Below, piece after piece: positions 33,519-43,332 of a DNA stretch of 64,000 nucleotides (its first letter is position 1; the number at the start of each line of letters is the position of its first letter). The stretch lies in assembly GCA_902800045.1 (NCBI GenBank), contig CADCCZ010000005.1, forward strand, positions 225,764 through 289,763, given 5' to 3'. Under the pieces are notes generated by a model. It saw only the letters and a program-made list of their open reading frames with translations. It was not told the origin of the DNA and did not search any database. The position numbers and the translations under genes are program-made. Source of the stretch: an uncultured Bacteroidia bacterium (lineage in GTDB: Bacteria > Bacteroidota > Bacteroidia > Bacteroidales > ML635J-15).

Positions 33519-36343
33519 TGAAGAATGAAGATGAGAAGATTGAAGTCAGGGGCGCAAGGATTCACAACCTCAAGAACCTTGATGTTGACATTCCGCAACA
33601 TAAGTTGACAGTTGTCACTGGATTGAGCGGTTGCGGAAAGTCGTCGCTTGCCTTCGATACAATATACGCCGAAGGGCAACGCCGTTACATGGAAACATTT
33701 TCGGCATACGCGCGACAGTTTATCGGTAGTATGGAACGCCCTGATGTTGACCAGATTACAGGACTTAGCCCCGTAATTGCCATCGAGCAGAAGACTACCG
33801 TAAAGAATCCGCGTTCCACAGTCGGCACAATAACCGAAATTTACGACTACCTGCGTCTGCTTTTTGCCCGTGCGTCAACGGCATATTCCTATGTCACTGG
33901 CGAGAAAATGGTGAAATACAGCGACAACCAGATAGTTGACATCATAACCGAAAAGTTTAGCGGAAAATCGATTTATGTTCTCGCACCGCTTGTAAATGGA
34001 CGAAAAGGTCACTACAAGGAACTTTTCGAGAATATTCGTCGCCGGGGCTACATGACTGCCCGCATTGATGGCGAAATCACCGAAGTGGAATACAATCTCA
34101 AGCTCGACCGCTACAAGAACCATTTTATTGAAGTTGTTGTCGATAAGCTCACGATAAAAAGCGACGACGACAGCCAGCGTCTGCGCAAGGCCATCGAACT
34201 TGCCATGCAACTCGGCAAGGGAATCACTATGGTTTTGGAAAAAGGCTCCGACAAACCGTCGTTCTATAGTCGTTTCCTGATGTGCCCCACGAGCGGAATT
34301 TCGTACAAGGAACCTGCTCCGCACTCGTTTTCGTTCAACTCGCCGCAGGGAGCTTGCCCAAAGTGCAACGGACTTGGAACCATCATCGATGTTGACCTCG
34401 AAAAACTTATTCCAAACCGCGACCTTTCGATAAACGAAGGTGCAATAACCACCATTGGCAAACGAAAGGAATCCGTTCTGTTCTGGACACTTGACGCTCT
34501 TGCCGAAAAACTTGAGTTCTCGATGAAAACGCCGATTAAGGATTTGCCCGAAGACATTCTCGACACAATACTTTACGGCTACAACGGAAACCTCAACCTC
34601 AGACATACCCCGCTTGGTGAAGATTCCAACTACATCGTCACCTTCGACGGCGTGATAAACCGCATGAAGCACAGCAGTAGCGACGACGATTCGGACAAGG
34701 AGAACGCCAAGTTTACAAAATATGTAACCTGCCCCAAGTGCGGCGGAGCAAGGCTCAACCGCGAGGCTTTGTGTTTTAGGTTTGCAGGCAAGAATATCGC
34801 CGAGCTTGCAAATATGGATTTGCCCGAACTTTACAATTTCTTCGACAACCATAATGCCGAACTTTCGGACAAGGAGCAAAAGATTGCCCACGAAATTGTG
34901 AAGGAAGTTAAGACCAGACTCAAGTTTTTGCTTGATGTAGGACTTGACTATTTGTCGCTCAACCGTCCTGCCGAAAGTCTTTCGGGCGGTGAATTGCAAC
35001 GCATTAGGTTGGCAACACAGATTGGTTCGCGCCTCGTGAATGTTCTTTACATCCTCGATGAGCCCAGCATTGGTCTTCATCAGCGCGACAACCAGAAACT
35101 CATACATTCGCTCAAGGAACTGCGCGATCGTGGCAACTCTGTCATAGTCGTCGAGCACGACCGCGATATGATTGAAAATGCCGACTACATTGTTGACATT
35201 GGTCCTGGTGCTGGTCGCAAGGGCGGACACCTTGTCTTTGCCGGCACGCCCGAAGAAATGCAAAACGCCGACACACTTACAGCCAAGTACATCAGTGGTT
35301 CGTTGAAAATAAAAGTGCCGAAGGAACGCCGTCCGTTCGACAAGGACAAATGCGTTAAATTGATAGGTGCAACAGGCAACAACCTTAAAAATGTGGATGT
35401 AAGTTTTCCAACTGGCATAATGGTCTGCGTAACAGGCGTTTCGGGAAGTGGAAAGTCGAGTCTTGTAAACGGCACTCTCGTACCTATATTGAATAGGCAT
35501 TTCTACCGTGCCGAAACAAGTCCGCTGCCTTACACAAAAATTGAAGGCATCGAGAACATCAACAAGATTATTGCTGTTGACCAGTCACCGATTGGACGCA
35601 CACCGCGTTCTAACCCAATGACATACACAGGACTTTTCACCGAAATCCGCGACCTTTTTGCAGCATTGCCAGAGGCAAAAATCAGAGGCTACAAGTCGGG
35701 ACGCTTCTCGTTCAACATTGCTGGCGGACGCTGCGAAACCTGCAAGGGTGCCGGTGTGCGTACCATCGAAATGAACTTCCTGCCCGATGTCTATGTTCCC
35801 TGCGAAACTTGTGGAGGCAAACGCTACAACCGCGAAACTTTAGAAGTCAAGTTCAAGGGCAAGTCGATAGCCGATGTCCTAAATATGACAATAAATATGG
35901 CTGTCGAGTTTTTTGAGAATATTCCACAGATTTACAAGAAGTTAGTAATCTTGCAGCAGGTAGGACTTGGCTACATAACTCTCGGTCAGGCATCGACAAC
36001 GCTTTCGGGTGGCGAAGCTCAGCGTGTAAAACTGGCAACTGAACTTATGCGCCGCGAAACTGGCAAAACATTGTACATACTCGATGAGCCGACAACTGGA
36101 CTTCATTTCGAGGACATACAAGTGCTTATGAAGGTGCTTAACTCGTTGGTTGACAAAGGCAACAGCATGATTATCATCGAACACAACATGGATGTTATAA
36201 AGTGTGCCGACTGGATTATCGACATGGGACCCGAAGGCGGCGAAAAAGGCGGAACGGTACTTTGTTGCGGAACGCCCGAAGAGATTGCCAAGCACAAGGA
36301 AAGTTACACAGGGCAATTCCTGAAAAAAGAATTAAAGCGTTAA
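33518..36343 (+). CDS. uvrA: Excinuclease ABC subunit A
   Basis: A 941-residue UvrA, the damage-sensing ATPase of nucleotide excision repair. It has two ABC modules: Walker [15 protein letters not shown] with signature [14 protein letters not shown], and [15 protein letters not shown] with [15 protein letters not shown]. Zinc-finger cysteines appear in [10 protein letters not shown] and CETCKGAG with [11 protein letters not shown] prefer ATG 33518, which overlaps the preceding TGA; GTG 33515 is possible. It is the normal length. It is followed by recF two bases later, so two DNA-repair genes are coupled. Confidence 0.96.
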   Translation: MKNEDEKIEVRGARIHNLKNLDVDIPQHKLTVVTGLSGCGKSSLAFDTIYAEGQRRYMETFSAYARQFIGSMERPDVDQITGLSPVIAIEQKTTVKNPRSTVGTITEIYDYLRLLFARASTAYSYVTGEKMVKYSDNQIVDIITEKFSGKSIYVLAPLVNGRKGHYKELFENIRRRGYMTARIDGEITEVEYNLKLDRYKNHFIEVVVDKLTIKSDDDSQRLRKAIELAMQLGKGITMVLEKGSDKPSFYSRFLMCPTSGISYKEPAPHSFSFNSPQGACPKCNGLGTIIDVDLEKLIPNRDLSINEGAITTIGKRKESVLFWTLDALAEKLEFSMKTPIKDLPEDILDTILYGYNGNLNLRHTPLGEDSNYIVTFDGVINRMKHSSSDDDSDKENAKFTKYVTCPKCGGARLNREALCFRFAGKNIAELANMDLPELYNFFDNHNAELSDKEQKIAHEIVKEVKTRLKFLLDVGLDYLSLNRPAESLSGGELQRIRLATQIGSRLVNVLYILDEPSIGLHQRDNQKLIHSLKELRDRGNSVIVVEHDRDMIENADYIVDIGPGAGRKGGHLVFAGTPEEMQNADTLTAKYISGSLKIKVPKERRPFDKDKCVKLIGATGNNLKNVDVSFPTGIMVCVTGVSGSGKSSLVNGTLVPILNRHFYRAETSPLPYTKIEGIENINKIIAVDQSPIGRTPRSNPMTYTGLFTEIRDLFAALPEAKIRGYKSGRFSFNIAGGRCETCKGAGVRTIEMNFLPDVYVPCETCGGKRYNRETLEVKFKGKSIADVLNMTINMAVEFFENIPQIYKKLVILQQVGLGYITLGQASTTLSGGEAQRVKLATELMRRETGKTLYILDEPTTGLHFEDIQVLMKVLNSLVDKGNSMIIIEHNMDVIKCADWIIDMGPEGGEKGGTVLCCGTPEEIAKHKESYTGQFLKKELKR

Positions 36344-36345
36344 CA

Positions 36346-37437
36346 ATGAGCATGTTTCTGAAAGACATATCAACAGTGAACTTTAAGAGCTTTGAGGAGA
36401 AGGAACTGCAGTTCTGCAGCAACATCAACTGCATAATTGGCGACAATGGCGTCGGCAAGACCAATATCCTCGATGCCATCTACCACCTTTCGATGTGCAA
36501 GAGTTACTTCACGCAGCAGGACAGGCAGTGCATACGCAACGGCGAGGATTTCTATGTTGTTCAGGGTGAATACGATATAGATGGCAAGCAGGAAAAAATC
36601 TACTGCGGACTGCATAGGGATGAGCGTCATAAGTCGTTCCGTCGCAACGGTGCCGAATACCAGCGGCTTACCGACCATATTGGACTGATACCCATTGTTT
36701 TCTCGTCGCCAACCGACACCATTTTGATTTTTGACAGCGATGCAAGGCGTAAATTCGTTGATTCGATAATTTCGCAGTTCGACAACATCTACTTGAAAAG
36801 CCTAGCAATGTACAAGCGTGCGCTCGAGCATCGCAACACCTTGCTTCACAAGCTTCACGACGGTTTTTCGGTGAACGATGCCGAATTCGAAATCTGGGAT
36901 ATGCAACTTGCCGACTATGGCACAAAGATTTACGAAAAGCGCAAGCAGTTCATCGACGAGATAATACCGATATTCCAGAAATACTATGCGCAGATTTCGG
37001 GCGGACGCGAAGAAGTGAAGCTGATTTACGATTCGGAACTCAACGAAATGACTTTCGACCAGCTACTTGCATCGCATCGCGACCGCGACAGGGCAGCAAG
37101 CCACACCACTGGTGGTTCGCATCGCGACGACTTCACTTTCCTGCTTGGCGACAGCAGCATAAGGCAGTGTGGTTCTCAGGGACAGCAGAAAACCTACCTT
37201 ATCAGCCTCAAGTTCGCGCAGTTCGACTACATACAGCGCAAAGTAGGACAAAAGCCCATTCTGCTTCTCGACGATATTTTCGACAAGCTCGACCCCAAGC
37301 GTGTGAAAGTTATTTCTCAGATGGTCTCAAGCGACGAGTTCGGACAGATTTTCATTACCGACACCAGCTACGACCGTATGCCCAATATGCTTGCCGATTT
37401 GGACATAGAACATACATTGTATAGGATTGAACCATAA
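36346..37437 (+). CDS. recF: DNA replication and repair protein RecF
   Basis: A 363-residue SMC/ABC-type ATPase that helps load RecA on gapped DNA. Walker A is IGDNGVGKTNILDA (about 32-45), the arm region includes FSSPTDTILIFDSDARRKFVDSII, the signature-like region is SQGQQKTYLISLKFAQF and Walker B is PILLLDDIFDKLDPKR. ATG 36346 gives the canonical N-terminus (FLKDISTVNFKSFEE); the longer frame upstream lies inside uvrA. Length and motifs are normal. In many bacteria recF is beside dnaN/dnaA; here it is with uvrA. Confidence 0.94.
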   Translation: MSMFLKDISTVNFKSFEEKELQFCSNINCIIGDNGVGKTNILDAIYHLSMCKSYFTQQDRQCIRNGEDFYVVQGEYDIDGKQEKIYCGLHRDERHKSFRRNGAEYQRLTDHIGLIPIVFSSPTDTILIFDSDARRKFVDSIISQFDNIYLKSLAMYKRALEHRNTLLHKLHDGFSVNDAEFEIWDMQLADYGTKIYEKRKQFIDEIIPIFQKYYAQISGGREEVKLIYDSELNEMTFDQLLASHRDRDRAASHTTGGSHRDDFTFLLGDSSIRQCGSQGQQKTYLISLKFAQFDYIQRKVGQKPILLLDDIFDKLDPKRVKVISQMVSSDEFGQIFITDTSYDRMPNMLADLDIEHTLYRIEP

Positions 37438-37447
37438 TTTTATCGAC

Positions 37448-37888
37448 ATGAAAGCAACATACCTTATAATATTATTACCATTTATGCTGATTGCCAGCTT
37501 GTGTTCGGCGCAAAGCGACAAGGTGGCGAAGCTAATCGAAGGCACTTGGCAACTCGACTCGCTATACATTGGCGGGCTGCAGCTTCCCGAGCCATTGCTG
37601 AGAAAAGTTTACGAAAAGATGAACGAGACCAAGCAATACACTACATACTATTTCGGGGAAGACGGCAAATATGTAAATGCTACAAAGACAAATACCACCG
37701 AAGGAACTTGGTCTCTTTCGCAGTCGGGCGATACGCTAACCCTTATTCTTCCCGACAAGACTATAGTAAACAAGATTTTGCATATCGACACCGACAGTCT
37801 TGCCATAGAACCACAAAACGAAACCAAAGAAGTGGAGAACGGCAAGATTTTTATGGTAAAGCCAACAAATCTACCTATAGAACCCTAA
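37448..37888 (+). CDS. Exported lipocalin-like protein
   Basis: A 146-residue protein with signal peptide KATYLIILLPFMLIASLCSAQ and a mature part that opens KLIEGTWQLDSLYIGG, then TTYYFGEDGKYVNAT, TEGTWSLSQSGDTLTLILPD. This W-G-T-W strand pattern is typical of lipocalin-like small secreted proteins of Bacteroidota. Ligand unknown. Start ATG 37448 is chosen since the signal begins there. It follows recF by ten bases. An AT-rich repeat arm begins at its stop. Confidence 0.65.
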   Translation: MKATYLIILLPFMLIASLCSAQSDKVAKLIEGTWQLDSLYIGGLQLPEPLLRKVYEKMNETKQYTTYYFGEDGKYVNATKTNTTEGTWSLSQSGDTLTLILPDKTIVNKILHIDTDSLAIEPQNETKEVENGKIFMVKPTNLPIEP

Positions 37889-37943
37889 TTATCCATTGTG
37901 CATTATCCATTGTCAATTATCAATTGTTAATTATTAATTGCTT
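37889..37943. repeat. AT-rich 'ATTATCCATTG/TCAATTATC' repeat arm
   Basis: TTATCCATT, GCATTATCCATTG, TCAATTATCAATTG and TTAATTATTAATTG follow in series and end just before the HAD gene ATG at 37944. The same vocabulary occurs at 49600-49652, 50724-50790 and 57771-57802. Confidence 0.7.
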
Positions 37944-38387
37944 ATGAATCCCGTTATAGCAGTCGATTTTGACGGAACAATAGTAACCCACCGCTATCCC
38001 GAGATAGGCAGCGTGATAGATGGAGCGTTTGAAACATTGAAAGACCTTAAGCGCCATGGCTTTACACTAATCCTATGGACTGTTCGCGATGGAGAACTGC
38101 TTGATGAAGCCGTGGAGTTCTGCAAGCAGCACGGACTTACATTCTACGCCGTGAACAACGAGCATCCCGACGAGGTTTTCAATCCCAAGTACATGAGCCG
38201 TAAGATTGTTGCCGACATCTACATCGACGACCGCAACATTGGCGGGTTTATTGGCTGGGATAAAATTAGAGAACTGCTAATTCCTCAAACTCTCATTAAA
38301 GAAGACCTTGACGACGAAGAATACAGCGATGACTTTATGCCCGAAGACGAGCCACAGCAAAAACGCAAATGGTGGCAGAGAAAGTAA
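37944..38387 (+). CDS. Small HAD-superfamily phosphatase-like protein
   Basis: A 147-residue HAD protein with motif I IAVDFDGTIV (residues 5-14; nucleophile and acid Asp), motif II LWTVRDGE, and motif IV region ADIYIDDRNIGG. No cap domain is present, so it is a C0-type capless enzyme. The tail is acidic and then basic (PEDEPQQKRKWWQRK). ATG 37944 gives MNPVIAVDFDG; a TTG two codons upstream is less likely. Substrate unknown. Confidence 0.8.
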   Translation: MNPVIAVDFDGTIVTHRYPEIGSVIDGAFETLKDLKRHGFTLILWTVRDGELLDEAVEFCKQHGLTFYAVNNEHPDEVFNPKYMSRKIVADIYIDDRNIGGFIGWDKIRELLIPQTLIKEDLDDEEYSDDFMPEDEPQQKRKWWQRK

Positions 38388-38527
38388 AGAAGAATTGTCA
38401 ACAACTGCACTTGGATACTGGCGGAATAATAACATTGCAAAATATTGAAAGTTTTTTTCTACTTAATGCTTGTAATAATGAAATCTGTAGTACATTTACA
38501 GCGAAGAAACTTTTCAAATATATATTT

Positions 38528-39058
38528 ATGAAAATGAAAATATCGTTAATCTCTTTGGTTGCAATTGCCTTTGTAATGACAATTGGTTGCGAACGCCACG
38601 AATACTGCCAATGCGATAAAAAATTACCGGCAAGCACTAGTTCGGGAATAATAATAGAAAATGCAAAACTTAAAATCAATGACCCTAAAACTGGTGAGTA
38701 TTTTACGGAATTGATTATCAATGAAGAATCATTGCAAGGAGAAAACAGCTATAAAGTAAGTTTCGACGACGGAGCAACATTCGACAATATCGATTTTTCA
38801 AAATACACAATTTTAGGATACCCTATTATAGGAGAAGGTCGTACATCTTACAATAAAAATGTAACCAAAGATGTCACTAATAAGAAATACATCTATACAA
38901 TAGATGCCTTGGAATGTACATATTATAAAGTTGCAAGTGAAGCAACAAATTGCGTACTCATACCAAAGATTGAAGACGATTATACTGTGGAATTTGTTGT
39001 AAATTACGCACGCTGGAAAAATGGCAAGACAACACAAATAAGCAAAGAGGAATGGTAA
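38528..39058 (+). CDS. Lipoprotein of unknown function
   Basis: A 176-residue protein; start ATG 38528 gives a lipoprotein signal ending MTIGC (Cys21), followed by ERHEYCQCDKK. No family is recognised. The body has several strand-rich blocks and two more Cys (ALECTYYK, EATNCVLIPK). Its stop TAA overlaps the ATG of the next lipoprotein (TAATG), so the two are translated together. Confidence 0.65.
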   Translation: MKMKISLISLVAIAFVMTIGCERHEYCQCDKKLPASTSSGIIIENAKLKINDPKTGEYFTELIINEESLQGENSYKVSFDDGATFDNIDFSKYTILGYPIIGEGRTSYNKNVTKDVTNKKYIYTIDALECTYYKVASEATNCVLIPKIEDDYTVEFVVNYARWKNGKTTQISKEEW

Positions 39059-39390
39059 TGAATTTGAAGCCTATATTAGCAGTTGTTGTATTTGCGTTGG
39101 CATTTGTTTCGTGCGAAAATGCTAACTACCGTCAAATACCCAAACCCATACGAAAATTAATTTTGGAGCAAAAGGGCAACTGCCTTACATCTGTTCAGAA
39201 ATACCATTACCAAGGCAAAGAGGCGTATTTGTTCGAGTCGTCATCGTGCGCAGATTATCCTGCTGTAGTGTATGACGAAAATGGTGATGTTATCTGTATG
39301 CCATCTGGCGGATTGTCGGGTGCAGGCGACGGGAAATGCCCCTGCTTCTACGAAGAGGCAACAAATAAGGAAGTTGTATGGAATAAGTAG
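39058..39390 (+). CDS. Small Cys-rich lipoprotein
   Basis: A 110-residue lipoprotein (signal LKPILAVVVFALAFVSC, Cys19). The mature part is similar in outline to small secreted inhibitors with GNCLTSVQKYHYQGKEAYLFESSSCADYPAVVYDENGDVICMPSGG and a KCPCFYEEA end, six Cys in all with the lipid-bearing one. ATG 39058 is favoured because AGAGG precedes it by nine bases; an in-frame ATG at 39052 is closer to it. Family unknown. Convergent with the next gene, with nine bases between. Confidence 0.65.
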   Translation: MNLKPILAVVVFALAFVSCENANYRQIPKPIRKLILEQKGNCLTSVQKYHYQGKEAYLFESSSCADYPAVVYDENGDVICMPSGGLSGAGDGKCPCFYEEATNKEVVWNK

Positions 39391-39399
39391 CAATAAAAA

Positions 39400-40176
39400 T
39401 TACTGCTGAACATCAAATCTTAGTCCGTTCCACTTTACAATTATTTCTTTCTTGCCTTCGGGACGGTTGTTAATGACTGCTGTGATATCTTTGCCTACGC
39501 GCGGAAGACTGTAGGTTACAACCGGATATTCGTTCCACCAATTGTTGTATTGCTCTTCGCTTATAGGCTCGCGCTCATCAGTTAGATAATTGTTAAGGAA
39601 ATATTCGCCCTTGTCAACACTTACACCAAGACCTTCCATTCCAGTCTTAATATCGATGCCCATACCTTCCCTATAAGCATAGGTCATCTTGTGCGTGGCA
39701 TTGTTGTATATGCCGAAAGTAACACCGCTATACTCCGTTTCTATGGCTCTGTTGCCCTGAAACATCTGCACCGACTCAGCAAAAATCTTGTGATTACCGT
39801 CGGAACTGTTCCAATAGCACATCTCCACGAGTATTCTATTGCCTTCGGGGCTGTATTCGTCGGGCGGATAAACCTTCTCGAAACTTGCAAAACCATTTTT
39901 AGAGTCAAGCGTAACCTTTTCGGTCTCGTCCAACGGCTCGTTCTTTAGGTATCTATGCCACAAGTCCGACAAGTACCCATTCAGTTCGTCCTCTGATTCT
40001 TCACCAAAATAGGCATTGATAAAATCGTTTATTATAGGCTTCTGCCCCTGATATTTAACGGTTACTGCGTATGCGTATTCTTCGTTTTCCTCCGGATAAG
40101 GATTTGTCTGAGCAAATGTGCAAAATGCCGCAAAACTAAACACTGCAAAACAAAGTAAATACCTCATAGTCTTCAT
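39400..40176 (-). CDS. Exported protein of unknown function
   Basis: A 258-residue protein with signal peptide MRYLLCFAVFSFAAFCTFA and a mature part rich in Tyr, Glu and Asn. No family is recognised. Recognisable blocks are WNSSDGNHKIFAESVQMFQGN and WWNEYPVVTYSLPRVGKDITAVIN, ending IIVKWNGLRFDVQQ. The RVGKDITAVINN segment resembles a segment of the secreted protein at 22111-23196 (PREGKDIVVNEY), so the two may be distantly related. Likely periplasmic. It is transcribed alone. Confidence 0.65.
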   Translation of the reverse strand: MKTMRYLLCFAVFSFAAFCTFAQTNPYPEENEEYAYAVTVKYQGQKPIINDFINAYFGEESEDELNGYLSDLWHRYLKNEPLDETEKVTLDSKNGFASFEKVYPPDEYSPEGNRILVEMCYWNSSDGNHKIFAESVQMFQGNRAIETEYSGVTFGIYNNATHKMTYAYREGMGIDIKTGMEGLGVSVDKGEYFLNNYLTDEREPISEEQYNNWWNEYPVVTYSLPRVGKDITAVINNRPEGKKEIIVKWNGLRFDVQQ

Positions 40177-40207
40177 GTTTTTATTGTTTAAAATTCATAT
40201 TATCAGG

Positions 40208-40789
40208 TTAACTTTCCAAAATATCCCTTATAATCGGAACAAGATACTCGAACTTTACAAAACGGTGTGTTACATTGTCGAACTCGTGGATTGTAAAGCC
40301 TCGGAACTGTTCCTTCAGCGAATCGTAGCTACCGAGAAGTTCATCGTCCTTAGCTAGCGCAAAAGTCAGTTTCTCCCTGTCGAAATGCACATCATTGAAT
40401 GGTCCTGTAATGAAACCCTGATATGCATCAAATGCTTCCTGCGAAAGGTAATGCTTTGTTTCGGTGGCATAGTTGATTAGCTCAACACCCACAAATTGCC
40501 TAAGCGATTCGTTTGGACGCGAAGCTGGATTTATGGCAAGAGCCTTCAGTCCGCACAGAGCCGACATATACATTGTCATCATACCGCCGAGGCTTGTTCC
40601 CACAATCATTCTAATGTCGTGAGTATCAATTTCGTGCCTAAGTTGTGCAATAAGTGCATCTGGCGACTGCGTATAGTAGTCGAGAGTTGGCGAAACAATT
40701 TCGTAATCGGGGAAATACTCGATTAACTTCATTGCTTTAAAGGCGTTTCCCGCCGAATTGAACCCGTGTATGTATAGTATCGACTGCAT
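40208..40789 (-). CDS. YqiA/YcfP-like alpha/beta hydrolase
   Basis: A 193-residue hydrolase. ATG 40789 gives QSILYIHGFNSAG (the oxyanion-side strand of YqiA-type esterases); an ATG 18 bases upstream (40807) is possible. The nucleophile elbow is VGTSLGGMMT, and the catalytic triad is completed by an Asp in AKDDELLGSYD and His in NVTHRFVKFEYL. The YqiA family hydrolyses short acyl esters. It follows the K+ channel gene by one base and so belongs to the rpiB-channel-hydrolase operon. Confidence 0.78.
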   Translation of the reverse strand: MQSILYIHGFNSAGNAFKAMKLIEYFPDYEIVSPTLDYYTQSPDALIAQLRHEIDTHDIRMIVGTSLGGMMTMYMSALCGLKALAINPASRPNESLRQFVGVELINYATETKHYLSQEAFDAYQGFITGPFNDVHFDREKLTFALAKDDELLGSYDSLKEQFRGFTIHEFDNVTHRFVKFEYLVPIIRDILES

Positions 40790-40790
40790 A

Positions 40791-41762
40791 TTATTCTGGT
40801 TCTTCATATACTTCTGTTTCAATAGCTTCCTCGCGGCCATCGGTACGGATTATCTTTTCTTCGGGATGTTCCTGCCGCCAGTCGTCGCCAAATTCGTGTC
40901 CGCAATGCTTGCAGAACTTGGCTTCGTTGTCGTACTCGTACTCGTGGCACTGCGGACAAATTCTGAATTTCTCGCGCTGCTTCTTGTAGCTCTTTGCCAT
41001 CGAAGCCGAAACGATACCTGTTGGCACTGCTATTATCGTGTAACCCAACAACATAACAAATGCCGACAACGCCCGTCCAAGCCCAGTTGTAGGCGTAATA
41101 TCGCCGTAGCCGACAGTGGTCATCGTAACTATTGCCCAATATATGCTTGTGAATATGTTGCTGAATGCTGTATTTTTCCCACCTTCAATTATATACATTA
41201 CGGTTCCCATCGAGATTACAAGAATCAGAACGAATAGGAAAAATACGATAATCTTTTTGCTACTGTCCTTTAATGCCAGCATAAGGAACCGGCCTTCGTC
41301 GAGGAAGTTGAAAAGCTTGAATACGCGGAAAACCCTAATTAGCCTGAAAGCCCTGATTGCCAGCATATAACGCGCTCCACCAAAGAAGAAACTTATGTAA
41401 ACAGGCAGAGTTGACACCAAATCGACAATCCCGTAGAAACTGAAGACATATTTCAGTGGTTTTGGCGAACAGTAAACACGAGCGAGGTATTCGAATGTAA
41501 AAAAGGCTGTGAAAACATATTCAAGCACTAAAAAAAGGATTTTCCAAGCCCTTGGGATTCCTGCACTTTCGACCATGAGCACCAAAATACTGGCGACGAT
41601 CATAATCATCAGCACGATGTCGAACATCTTGCCGGCCTTGGTTTCGGAACCAAAGATTATTTCGTAAAGTTTGTCCTTCAACTGCTGATTGTGCCAGAAT
41701 TTCACAAGGAAATTTTCTTTCCAGCGTGTCCAGAACCGTTTTTTAGGCTGCTTTTCCTCCAT
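40791..41762 (-). CDS. Six-TM voltage-gated-type potassium channel with C-terminal zinc ribbon
   Basis: A 323-residue channel. Helices S1-S6 lie between about residues 47 and 252; S4 has regularly spaced Arg in RYMLAIRAFRLIRVFRVFK (131-149), as in voltage sensors. The selectivity filter is TTVGYGD at 215-221, the K+-channel signature. After S6 comes a basic linker and a zinc ribbon with two Cys pairs (CPQC 269-272 and CKHC 284-287). An acidic tail ends the protein. It starts four bases after rpiB. Zinc-ribbon-tailed channels are unusual. Confidence 0.9.
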   Translation of the reverse strand: MEEKQPKKRFWTRWKENFLVKFWHNQQLKDKLYEIIFGSETKAGKMFDIVLMIMIVASILVLMVESAGIPRAWKILFLVLEYVFTAFFTFEYLARVYCSPKPLKYVFSFYGIVDLVSTLPVYISFFFGGARYMLAIRAFRLIRVFRVFKLFNFLDEGRFLMLALKDSSKKIIVFFLFVLILVISMGTVMYIIEGGKNTAFSNIFTSIYWAIVTMTTVGYGDITPTTGLGRALSAFVMLLGYTIIAVPTGIVSASMAKSYKKQREKFRICPQCHEYEYDNEAKFCKHCGHEFGDDWRQEHPEEKIIRTDGREEAIETEVYEEPE

Positions 41763-41766
41763 CGGA

Positions 41767-42198
41767 CTACTTAAGCGGAATTTTCTTTATTCGGCGTTCG
41801 TGTCTGCCACCTTCGAACTGAGTCTTAAGAAAAGTTTCGGCAATTTCTACGGCAAGTTCCTTAGAAATGAAACGAGCAGGCAATCCGCAGATGTTTGCAT
41901 CGTTGTGCTGGCGAGCCAAAGCTGCAATTTCCACATCCCAGCACAAAGCACAGCGCACACCCTGATGCTTGTTGGCGGTCATGCTTATGCCGTTGCCTGT
42001 TCCACATATTGCAAAACCTATGCATTCTCCAGCCTCGACAGCTGCTGCAAGCGGATGTGCATAATCGGGATAGTCGCAACTTTCGGCAGAATTGGTACCG
42101 AAATCCTTTACTTCGTAACCCTTCTGCTTCATATATTCCATAAGGAAATTCTTCAATTCAAACCCTGCATGGTCGCAGGCAAAACCTATACACTTCAT
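41767..42198 (-). CDS. rpiB: Ribose-5-phosphate isomerase B
   Basis: A 143-residue RpiB/LacAB-family isomerase that interconverts ribose 5-phosphate and ribulose 5-phosphate. The opening strand is IGFACDHAGFELK with Asp9 and His10, the catalytic Cys65 is in CGTGNGISM, and the His/Arg pair RHERRI is near the end. First gene of a three-gene operon with the channel and the hydrolase. No other pentose-phosphate gene is in the window. Confidence 0.95.
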   Translation of the reverse strand: MKCIGFACDHAGFELKNFLMEYMKQKGYEVKDFGTNSAESCDYPDYAHPLAAAVEAGECIGFAICGTGNGISMTANKHQGVRCALCWDVEIAALARQHNDANICGLPARFISKELAVEIAETFLKTQFEGGRHERRIKKIPLK

Positions 42199-42216
42199 TC
42201 GTCAAATTTTAGATTG

Positions 42217-42224
42217 CAAAGATA
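42217..42224 (-). promoter_or_regulatory. -7 box TATCTTTG for the rpiB operon
   Basis: The plus strand reads CAAAGATA; the minus strand -7 box is TATCTTTG, 18 bases before rpiB. It sits next to the T run of the upstream gene's terminator. Confidence 0.65.
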
Positions 42225-42227
42225 GTC

Positions 42228-42257
42228 AAAAAAAACGGTCGGAGGAAATCCGACCGC
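42228..42257 (-). terminator. Terminator of the FN3 lipoprotein gene
   Basis: Minus strand CGGTCGGA pairs with TCCGACCG over a 5-base loop and runs into eight T residues (plus-strand A run at 42228-42235). Confidence 0.9.
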
Positions 42258-42279
42258 TAATATTTTTTTGACAAACAGC

Positions 42280-43272
42280 TTATTTTGCTGCAGCTGTAGT
42301 GAAACTCTTGACTTCACCAAACACCTCTATATCCTCACCGGCCTTTGTATATTGGATGCTAGCCTTATAATAGTAGGTAGTTGAAGGAGTAAGATTGTTT
42401 GCAGGTATTTCGTACGATGTAACGGCTTCGCCTGCTCCACCCGACCAGTCCTGGCTTGTTGTTGCAGGAGTAAAATCAGCCGTAGTGCTCCAATAGAAGC
42501 CCTTATTGTTAATATTATTACCATTAGCAGTAATCTGAGCTTTCAAACGTGCCGATGTCGAAGTAATATTTTCTGCTACAACCGTCGTAACTACAGGCGC
42601 TTCGAATTCGGTAGTAGCAAAAGCCTTGCTTTCACCATATAGAATAATTGTTGAATCCTGTGCCTGAATAAATGCACGGCAGTAATAAGTTGTGCTAGGC
42701 GCCAGACTTACAACAGCAGAAAACGGAGTATTCGTGTTCTCCGAATAAACTACCGACGAATTCGAATAGTCGCCGAAACGGCTGTATTGGAAACCAACCT
42801 TTTCAATATCGAAATTTTCATTGTTCACATAGCTACCCTTGAAAGTAACATTCTCGGGAGATGCAACTTCTGGCTGCATTGTCTCAACGGTAATTTCCAG
42901 ATCAAAAGTCACAAATTCCATTATATCGCCGACATCCAGATCGTCATCGCCCTTGGCGTATGCCTGATAATAGTATTTAGTATTCGGCAGCAAACCGCTT
43001 ACCTTAGCCTGGAAATCGCCCTTTCTACCAGGACCGCATTTTACTTCTTCATGATTTGCCAAGTTCTTCGACGTACTATAGAAGAAACCACGCTCCTCAA
43101 GTTCCGAACCTGCATCTGATACAATCTGGCCCTTAAGGGTGACACTTGTTGCACTAAGATTCGAATACTGCATTGTCTTTACAGAAACAACCTTCATGAA
43201 TCTGTCACATCCAGAGAGGATTACCAATGCCACAACAGCAATCATTGAACAAAAAACTATACTCCTTTTCAT
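42280..43272 (-). CDS. Lipoprotein with three fibronectin-III-like repeats
   Basis: A 330-residue outer-membrane-type lipoprotein (signal ends VILSGC, Cys22). Three tandem ~90-residue FN3-like repeats follow: YSNLSATSVTLKGQIVSDAG at about 36, the segment beginning MQPEVASPENVTFKGSYV, and VVAENITSTSARLKAQITANG. Each ends with a TTYYY or NTKYYYQAYAKG strand. Such modules occur in many surface-attached Bacteroidota proteins and are structural. No enzyme domain is present. It has its own strong promoter and terminator. Confidence 0.8.
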   Translation of the reverse strand: MKRSIVFCSMIAVVALVILSGCDRFMKVVSVKTMQYSNLSATSVTLKGQIVSDAGSELEERGFFYSTSKNLANHEEVKCGPGRKGDFQAKVSGLLPNTKYYYQAYAKGDDDLDVGDIMEFVTFDLEITVETMQPEVASPENVTFKGSYVNNENFDIEKVGFQYSRFGDYSNSSVVYSENTNTPFSAVVSLAPSTTYYCRAFIQAQDSTIILYGESKAFATTEFEAPVVTTVVAENITSTSARLKAQITANGNNINNKGFYWSTTADFTPATTSQDWSGGAGEAVTSYEIPANNLTPSTTYYYKASIQYTKAGEDIEVFGEVKSFTTAAAK

Positions 43273-43300
43273 ACAATCAATTTTATAAAATTCAACATCA

Positions 43301-43332
43301 CAAAGATAACACTAATATGTTATATGAGCAAA
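43301..43332 (-). promoter_or_regulatory. Full Bacteroidota promoter, TTTG-N20-TATCTTTG
   Basis: On the minus strand TTTG (plus CAAA at 43329-43332) precedes TATCTTTG (plus CAAAGATA at 43301-43308) with 20 bases between, an exact match to the consensus. It lies 28 bases before the FN3 lipoprotein start. This is the best promoter in the window. Confidence 0.8.

Noticed and set aside
33875..35500. A 541-codon open frame on the minus strand inside uvrA
   Set aside because: It lies wholly opposite a clear uvrA, has no recognisable domain and has composition expected from the antisense of a Lys/Glu-rich gene.
42199..42279. Small RNA gene between rpiB and the FN3 lipoprotein
   Set aside because: The hairpin and T run are fully explained as the lipoprotein terminator next to the rpiB promoter.
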